Source: Thermoflexus sp.
GTDB lineage: Bacteria > Chloroflexota > Anaerolineae > Aggregatilineales > Aggregatilineaceae
Assembly: GCA_020724465.1 (NCBI GenBank)
Contig: DYGX01000004.1
Location: forward strand, 62,001-126,000
Reading direction: 5' to 3'
DNA length: 64,000 nucleotides
Under the pieces are notes generated by a model, which searched no databases, had not been told where the DNA came from, and saw nothing but the letters and a program-made list of their open reading frames with translations. The position numbers and the translations under genes were made by a program. Positions 60,265-64,000 of this stretch are shown here, one piece after another. Each line of letters starts with the position of its first letter. Position 1 is the stretch's first letter.

Positions 60265-60622
60265 GGTTCACATACTCCACCCGAATCGTCTGCTCGCGCT
60301 CGGCCTGCGCCAGCGGCCCGATGCGCTCCAGCACTTCCCGCGCCGCCCGGATCGCCAGCCCCAGATCGTCGCTCTCCAGCGCCCGCCGCAGCGCGTCGAT
60401 CGCGCCCGGCGTCAGCGCCCGCAGCCGCGCCAGCGCGTCGTGCACCCGCCGCTGATCGGCCAGGCTATCGCGCAGCGCCCGAAAGTCCTCACCCGCCGCC
60501 CATCGCTCCACCGTCGCCGGACGCGCCCGCACCGCCGCCGCCACCGCCCGCATGCTCTGCCCCTGTGCCAGCAGCACCGCCGCCCGGCACACCCGCTCTG
60601 CGTCTTGCCTGTGTGCGCCCAT
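60137..60622 (-). CDS. terS: Probable phage terminase small subunit
   Basis: 161 residues. Helix-turn-helix RAAVLLAQGQSMRAVAAAVRARPATVERWAAGEDF, then a helical oligomerisation region (LRALTPGAIDALRRALESDDLGLAIRAAREVLERIGPLAQ). This matches small terminases in size, helicity and position. ATG 60622 with AAGGAG is preferred over 60820; the extra 66 residues from 60820 are low-complexity GC-rich leader. The last ~43 residues overlap terL. Confidence 0.8.
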   Translation of the reverse strand: MGAHRQDAERVCRAAVLLAQGQSMRAVAAAVRARPATVERWAAGEDFRALRDSLADQRRVHDALARLRALTPGAIDALRRALESDDLGLAIRAAREVLERIGPLAQAEREQTIRVEYVNRDGQAVSTTPWAARHPAAPGPVQGRRVRQALRQDGDGQDPAG

Positions 60623-60818
60623 GCCTCTCCTTGTCGCCCGCTTGCCCGGCGGTCCGGGGAACAGGCCCTCCCCGTCCCTGCTCCCCGGACCATCCGGCGC
60701 TCCCACCGTCCCCGCCCGCCCGGCAGGCTCGCCCGCGCGGCTGCTGACGGTCCCCCTGCGCGCCCCGCTCCGGGCGCCCGCAGGGCCGTGCCCATCCGGG
60801 CCGGTCAGGTTATCCTCC
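60623..60818 (-). other. GC-rich untranslated leader of the terminase operon
   Basis: About 196 bases between the promoter and the small terminase start. They are very GC-rich with repeated CCGGGG/CCCCGG-like blocks (for example GGCGGTCCGGGGAACAGG and CTCCCCGGACCATCC), which could fold into stable hairpins. A frame remains open across it, but its product is low-complexity. No gene is supported. Confidence 0.5.
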
Positions 60819-60911
60819 ATTTTAGACCAAATGTTCTATCTGTCTACGCCGCTAGCGGTGATTTTTAGCGGTGAATGCTAGCGTTCACTGCTAGCGGCTA
60901 GAGGTAAGGCG
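60819..60911 (-). promoter_or_regulatory. Promoter/operator repeat, copy 2 (terminase block)
   Basis: On the minus strand TAGACA (60846-60841) is followed after 16 bp by TAAAAT (60824-60819). The spacer contains GAACATTTGGTC (60836-60825). Upstream the plus strand reads GCCGCTAGCGGTGATTTTT, then AGCGGTGA, GCTAGCG and a final GCTAGCGGC. It is nearly identical to copy 1 but holds an extra ~14-base block, so the operator half is longer. Confidence 0.75.
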
Positions 60912-61139
60912 GCGAGCCACCGACGGGCGGGCGACGGCTTCGCCCCTCGCTGCCTTTAGCTGCCCTTCGCTGCTCTTCGCTGTTCTTGGCTGTTCTTTGC
61001 TGCTCTTCGCTGCAACATAGAGCCATTCACCAGACCATATAGAGCCAGATTGGGCGACAAACCGCGTGGAATCGAGTAGACTGGGCGCAGCGTCGAGGCC
61101 GCCGCGCCTCGCCCATCTCACCCCCCGTCGAGGTGCACC
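60912..61139. other. Intergenic region right of the phage cassette
   Basis: It contains array 3, then a stretch with the repeated CATAGAGCCA/TATAGAGCCA (61,015-61,055) and the DMT-transporter promoter area (TAGACT near 61,075). No reading frame with support was seen. It completes a gap of about 500 bases without genes. Confidence 0.5.
60948..61013 (-). repeat. 10-bp tandem repeat array 3
   Basis: Plus-strand decamers TGCCCTTCGC, TGCTCTTCGC, TGTTCTTGGC, TGTTCTTTGC and TGCTCTTCGC follow each other with exact 10-base spacing, after TGCCTTTAGC. Same degenerate unit and orientation as array 2. Confidence 0.88.
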
Positions 61140-62132
61140 GTGCAGCGAGCATCGTCGTTCATCCAACGCTTCGGTCCGGACGCAGCCATGGCCGTCGCCG
61201 TGTTGATCTGGGGCGTCCAGTTCATCGTCATGAAGGACGCCTTCAACACGCTCCAGCCGCTGACCTACAACGCCATCCGCTTCACCGTCGGCCTGCCGCT
61301 GCTGATGGCCGTCGCGCTGCGCCGCCCGCGCGCCATGCGCCTCGCCCGCCAGGACATCCTGCCGCTGATCGTGCTCGGTCTGATCGGCCAGCTCGGCTAT
61401 CAGGTCTTCTCGGTGCTGGCCCTTCAGCGCACCACCGGCACCATCGTCTCGCTGCTGATCGCCACCGTCCCCACCTGGACCGCCACGCTGAGCATCATCC
61501 TCGGCCTGGTGCTCATCCGCCGCGTGATGCTGCTCGGCCTCGGCCTGTCGCTGGCCGGGGTCGCGCTGGTGGTGCTGAGCAGCGCGGCTGAAGACGTCGG
61601 CTTTTCGTCCGCCGACCTGGCCGGGGTTGCTCTGGCGCTCGGCGCGGCGCTGGTGGCGGCCATCTTCACCATCCGCATCAAGCCGTTCATGGACTGCTAT
61701 GGCCCCGGCGTCATCGCGCCATGGACCTATCTGCTGACCACCGTCGGCCTGCTCGTCCTGGCCGCGCCCGACCTGCGCACGCTTGGCCCGGCGGACATCC
61801 CGCCGCGCATCTGGCCGCACATCTTCTACTCCGGTGTGCTCTCCAGCGCGCTCGGCTACCTGCTGGAAGGTTACGCCATCCGCCACCTTGGCCCGGCGCG
61901 CATGACCAACTACTACAACGTCACCCCGATCGTGACCGCGATCGCGGGCGTGCTGGCCCTGGGCGAGCCGCTCACCCTGCCGTTGATCGCCGGCGGCGCG
62001 CTGACCCTGACCGGCGTCGCGATCGTGCGCCGTCACACGCTGCTTCGCCCGCCCAGGCCGCTTCACGCGCCTGCCTCCGCGCCGGACCTGACGCCCGCCC
62101 GCGAAGCGCCCGGCGAGGCCCCGCCCGCATGA
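61140..62132 (+). CDS. DMT-superfamily (EamA) transporter
   Basis: 330 residues, ten helices in two EamA repeats. Repeat 1 starts AAMAVAVLIWGVQFIVMKDAFNTLQPLTYNAIRF; repeat 2 contains GVLSSALGYLLEGYAIRHLGPARMTNYYNVTPIVTAIAGVLALGEPLT, the usual closing signature. Export of metabolites such as amino acids is typical; the substrate is unknown. GTG start with GAGG upstream. First host-type gene right of the phage cassette. Confidence 0.93.
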   Translation: MQRASSFIQRFGPDAAMAVAVLIWGVQFIVMKDAFNTLQPLTYNAIRFTVGLPLLMAVALRRPRAMRLARQDILPLIVLGLIGQLGYQVFSVLALQRTTGTIVSLLIATVPTWTATLSIILGLVLIRRVMLLGLGLSLAGVALVVLSSAAEDVGFSSADLAGVALALGAALVAAIFTIRIKPFMDCYGPGVIAPWTYLLTTVGLLVLAAPDLRTLGPADIPPRIWPHIFYSGVLSSALGYLLEGYAIRHLGPARMTNYYNVTPIVTAIAGVLALGEPLTLPLIAGGALTLTGVAIVRRHTLLRPPRPLHAPASAPDLTPAREAPGEAPPA

Positions 62133-62135
62133 ATC

Positions 62136-62166
62136 AAAAAGCCGGGCGATGGTCGTATCGCCCGGC
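62136..62166 (-). terminator. Terminator for the minus-strand small membrane gene
   Basis: GCCGGGCGAT (62141-62150) pairs with ATCGCCCGGC (62157-62166); on the minus strand it is followed by UUUUU (62140-62136). Confidence 0.85.
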
Positions 62167-62224
62167 CCCACCGCGTGGCGCTAGATTTCCCCCACGCTCC
62201 GGCCTGCGGAGTGCGTAACAACCT

Positions 62225-62614
62225 CTAGAACTCGTCGTCTTCTTCCCCGGCAGGAAGCGGCAGCCCACGCTTGGGCTTGAGCTTGCGCTTGCGTTTGTCC
62301 GCGACTGCCGGCGGGGTCGCCAGCGCGCCGACCAGCATGCTCAGCCCGATCAGGATCAGGATGCCCGGCCACCACGCGTCCAGCAGCGCCAGCACGCCGA
62401 TCCCGATCAGCCACATGCCGCCCTGCAACCCGGCCCACAGACCGCCTTCCGCGATGCCGCTCAGCACCGCGGGCGCCGCCACCACAAACAGAATCCACGG
62501 CCAGAAGCTGATATCCAGCAGGAAGATCAGCCCGATCCCGATCAGGATGATCGCGCCGCTCGCGCCTTCAAGTTTCCCCTTCATCGTGTGCTTCGACTCC
62601 ATCTTGCAGAACAC
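62225..62614 (-). CDS. Small membrane protein, LiaF-like/DUF5668-like
   Basis: 129 residues, three to four helices: GAIILIGIGLIFLLDISFWPWILFVVAAPAVLSGI, then GGMWLIGIGVLALLDAWWPGILILIGLSMLVGAL, a repeated xGxGxxxLL(D)xxxWWP pattern as in LiaI/LiaF-like membrane segments. The tail is basic (KRKRKLKPKRG) then acidic. GTG 62614 is taken because AGGAG lies 8 bases upstream; ATGs at 62602 or 62584 are alternatives. Confidence 0.7.
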   Translation of the reverse strand: MFCKMESKHTMKGKLEGASGAIILIGIGLIFLLDISFWPWILFVVAAPAVLSGIAEGGLWAGLQGGMWLIGIGVLALLDAWWPGILILIGLSMLVGALATPPAVADKRKRKLKPKRGLPLPAGEEDDEF

Positions 62615-62654
62615 CGCGTCTTCTCCTGAAACAAGATGTCACCTGGATTTTCTG

Positions 62655-62766
62655 CCCTCACCCCAACCCTCTCCCTCTGCGACTGCGTCGCGGAGCGAGG
62701 GGCTTCCAACCGCCTCGCGCTCCCTTTCTCCTCGCCGAGGAAGCAGGGGCCGGGGGTTGAGGGGAA
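62655..62766. repeat. Dispersed inverted-ended element, copy C
   Basis: Left end CCTCACCCCAACCCTCTCCC then CTGCGACTGCGTCGCGGAGC; right end GGGGCCGGGGGTTGAGGGG. The ends are inverted relative to each other (CCCTCA and TGAGGG). Copies A and B share the same blocks. Confidence 0.6.
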
Positions 62767-62767
62767 A

Positions 62768-63274
62768 CTAGCGCGTGCCGCCCCGCTTGCGCGCTTCCGG
62801 AAACAGCTCGTCCGCCTCGTCATCCCAGGCGTCTTCAACGCGCTCGTAGATAATCTCTTCTTCCATCAGCAGCCGGTCGCGCTTGGCCTTGACCGCCCGC
62901 TTGTGCCGGTCTGTGAACCCGAACGGCCAGGCGGACCGGTGGCGGGCGGCCACGGTCGGCGGCACCAGAGCCACTATCAGCGCGCTCAGCCCGGCCAGGA
63001 TCAGACCGCCCAGAAACACGTCACCGGGAAAACCCGTGCCCGTCGCGATCATGAAAGCCAGCCCGCCCAGCCACAAGAAGCCCTGCACCACCAGCCACAC
63101 CCCCAGCCAGCCCAGCCCGGCCAGCAGCAGGGGCACGCTCGCCATCCACATCACGACCAGCAGCACGACCGGCCAGGGCGTCCACGTCACCAGCCCGAAC
63201 GCCAGCCCCAGGCAGGCGATCGCCCCGCTCAGCGCGACCAGCCGCAGCGTTCCCGTGTTGAAAGAATTCTGCAA
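62768..63274 (-). CDS. Membrane protein with charged C-terminal tail, unknown function
   Basis: 168 residues, four helices: LRLVALSGAIACLGLAFGLV, WPVVLLVVMWMASVPLLLAGL, GVWLVVQGFLWLGGLAFMIA and VFLGGLILAGLSALIVALV. The cytoplasmic tail is basic, then very acidic (MEEEIIYERVEDAWDDEADELF). TTG 63274 (LQNSFNTGTLRL) has AGAGGA 9 bases upstream; a GTG at 63358 would place the promoter area inside the gene. No family recognised. Confidence 0.65.
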   Translation of the reverse strand: MQNSFNTGTLRLVALSGAIACLGLAFGLVTWTPWPVVLLVVMWMASVPLLLAGLGWLGVWLVVQGFLWLGGLAFMIATGTGFPGDVFLGGLILAGLSALIVALVPPTVAARHRSAWPFGFTDRHKRAVKAKRDRLLMEEEIIYERVEDAWDDEADELFPEARKRGGTR

Positions 63275-63422
63275 CGTTGCGTCCTCTCGTTTTCCCAACT
63301 GTATTCTACAAAAACCTTGTACGCACAACGACCAGGCCGGGTTGCACCCGGCGCCCACTTGTCACTTGCGCGCGTCTTCAGGTACATTCTGGGCGCGTGG
63401 CATGCACAGGAAGGAGTCGCGC

Positions 63423-63926
63423 ATGGCCCCCCATTCGATCGCCCTGCCCAAGAAGAAACGCATCGCCCTGATCGCCCATGACGACCGCAAGGCCGACCTG
63501 CTCGACTGGGCGCATTACAACAAAGGCACGCTCAGCCGCCATATCCTCTATGGCACCGGCACCACCGGCACGCTGCTCCAGCAGGAGCTTGGCCTGCCGG
63601 TCCGCACCTTCATGAGCGGCCCGCTCGGCGGCGACCAGCAGATCGGCGCCAAGATCGTCGAGGGCGAGATCGATTTCCTGATCTTCTTCTGGGATCCGCT
63701 GGAGCTGCACCCTCACGATCCGGACGTGCGCGCCCTGCTGCGCGTGGCGACCATGCAAAACATCCCCATCGCGACCAACCGCGCCACCGCCGACTTCGTC
63801 TTTTCGTCGCCGCTGATGGATCAGCCTTACGAGCGCCGGGTCTACGACTGGGCCGCCCGCCTCAAGCGCGAGCGCATCCTCGAACAGATCCACCTGCCCG
63901 GAGCGCACGATGATCCCGGCGCCTGA
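63423..63926 (+). CDS. mgsA: Methylglyoxal synthase
   Basis: 167 residues. It converts dihydroxyacetone phosphate to methylglyoxal and phosphate. Motifs: KKRIALIAHDDRKADLLDWA, the phosphate loop YGTGTTGTLL, MSGPLGGDQQIGAKIVEGEIDFLIFFWDPLELHPHDPDVRALLRVA with the catalytic Asp, and IPIATNRATADFVFSSPLM. ATG 63423 follows GGAAGGAG. It overlaps the next gene by 17 bases, so coupled translation is likely. Confidence 0.96.
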   Translation: MAPHSIALPKKKRIALIAHDDRKADLLDWAHYNKGTLSRHILYGTGTTGTLLQQELGLPVRTFMSGPLGGDQQIGAKIVEGEIDFLIFFWDPLELHPHDPDVRALLRVATMQNIPIATNRATADFVFSSPLMDQPYERRVYDWAARLKRERILEQIHLPGAHDDPGA

Positions 63927-64000
63927 CCCGCCCCCTTCGCAGCCCGTCCAGCACCTCTCGCGCGAGGAGCTGGGCGAGCTGGTCGATGTGGTCATCCAGG
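63910..64000 (+). CDS. Start of a further gene (cut by the window edge)
   Basis: ATG at 63910 opens a frame reading MIPAPDPPPSQPVQHLSREE, then LGELVDVVIQ, up to the edge. It overlaps mgsA by 17 bases in another frame. Too short to identify; Pro-rich N-terminus then a helical segment. Confidence 0.55.
   Translation, partial: MIPAPDPPPSQPVQHLSREELGELVDVVIQ

Larger units (their letters stand above)
49071..61013 (-). mobile_element. Phage-derived structural gene cassette (incomplete prophage or GTA-like)
   Basis: Read on the minus strand the order is small terminase, large terminase, portal, [BenE-like permease, TIR-HEAT], protease-capsid fusion, [FHA protein on the other strand], connector, neck, hub, distal tail protein, small membrane protein. 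No integrase, repressor, replication, tape-measure, tail-tube or lysis enzyme gene is seen. No direct repeat was noticed at the outer limits that would serve as an attachment site. The left limit is the first minus-strand gene; the right limit is the 10-bp repeat array. Confidence 0.8.

Noticed and set aside
49931-61013. CRISPR array
   Set aside because: The 10-bp units are contiguous with no unique spacers and there are no cas genes.
49003-61139. attL/attR or a tRNA integration site for the phage cassette
   Set aside because: No matching repeat was seen at the outer ends and no tRNA gene borders it; the 75-bp repeats are internal promoter segments.

Overview
The window looks like chromosomal DNA from a high-GC, probably monoderm bacterium of the Chloroflexota (Anaerolineae-like). 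The pointers are the GC-rich codon use, frequent GTG and TTG starts, a T-box leader, a heliorhodopsin (reported mainly from monoderm lineages), GlsB-type small membrane proteins, and lipoproteins and wall proteins with LysM or SH3b domains. No 16S gene or other marker is present, so the species cannot be named.

Left part (1-26,600). A tryptophan T-box leader precedes a stand-alone TrpB2-type tryptophan synthase beta chain. Then come a tocopherol-cyclase-like protein, a metallo-beta-lactamase-fold hydrolase, tRNA-Glu(TTC), an MFS transporter, a tandem pair of M29 aminopeptidases, an ABC-2 exporter pair and a secreted SH3b/TolB propeller protein. Next are two tandem paralogous small membrane proteins, a cytochrome P450 beside an ABC exporter, an ABC-2 exporter operon with its own GbsR/MarR-like regulator, a Rieske protein and a lincosamide-nucleotidyltransferase-like gene. 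A minus-strand copper/redox group follows: msrB, PCu(A)C chaperone, Sco, and a protein with a duplicated P19-like metal-transport domain.

Middle part (26,600-49,000). A pterin/folate cluster (phhB divergent from folE, a PTR1/FolM-like reductase, folB, folK) encloses a heliorhodopsin and an NAD-dependent epimerase. Then come heme O synthase, a CNNM/CBS protein, a VOC protein with a strong promoter holding a LexA-like box, a GT39-type mannosyltransferase, a nucleotide-sugar epimerase, a YhhN protein, a GAF protein, a LysM glycosidase, two GlsB paralogues, an aldo/keto reductase and a phosphohexomutase.

Accessory part (49,070-61,015). This is a phage-derived structural cassette, nearly all on the minus strand: small terminase, large terminase, portal, protease-capsid fusion, head-tail connector, neck, hub and distal tail proteins, and a small membrane protein. 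There is no integrase, replication gene, repressor, tape measure or endolysin. Three non-structural genes sit inside it: a TIR-HEAT protein and a BenE-like permease between portal and capsid, and a zinc-ribbon/FHA protein on the opposite strand. Two near-identical promoter/operator segments of about 75-90 bp head the terminase and capsid blocks. Their core (CAAAYGTTCTATCTGTC) also occurs in the host VOC promoter. Three arrays of a degenerate 10-bp repeat mark module borders. The cassette could be a decayed prophage or a domesticated, GTA-like particle; the sequence alone does not decide.

Right end (61,100-64,000). A DMT transporter, two small membrane proteins, methylglyoxal synthase and the start of one more gene.
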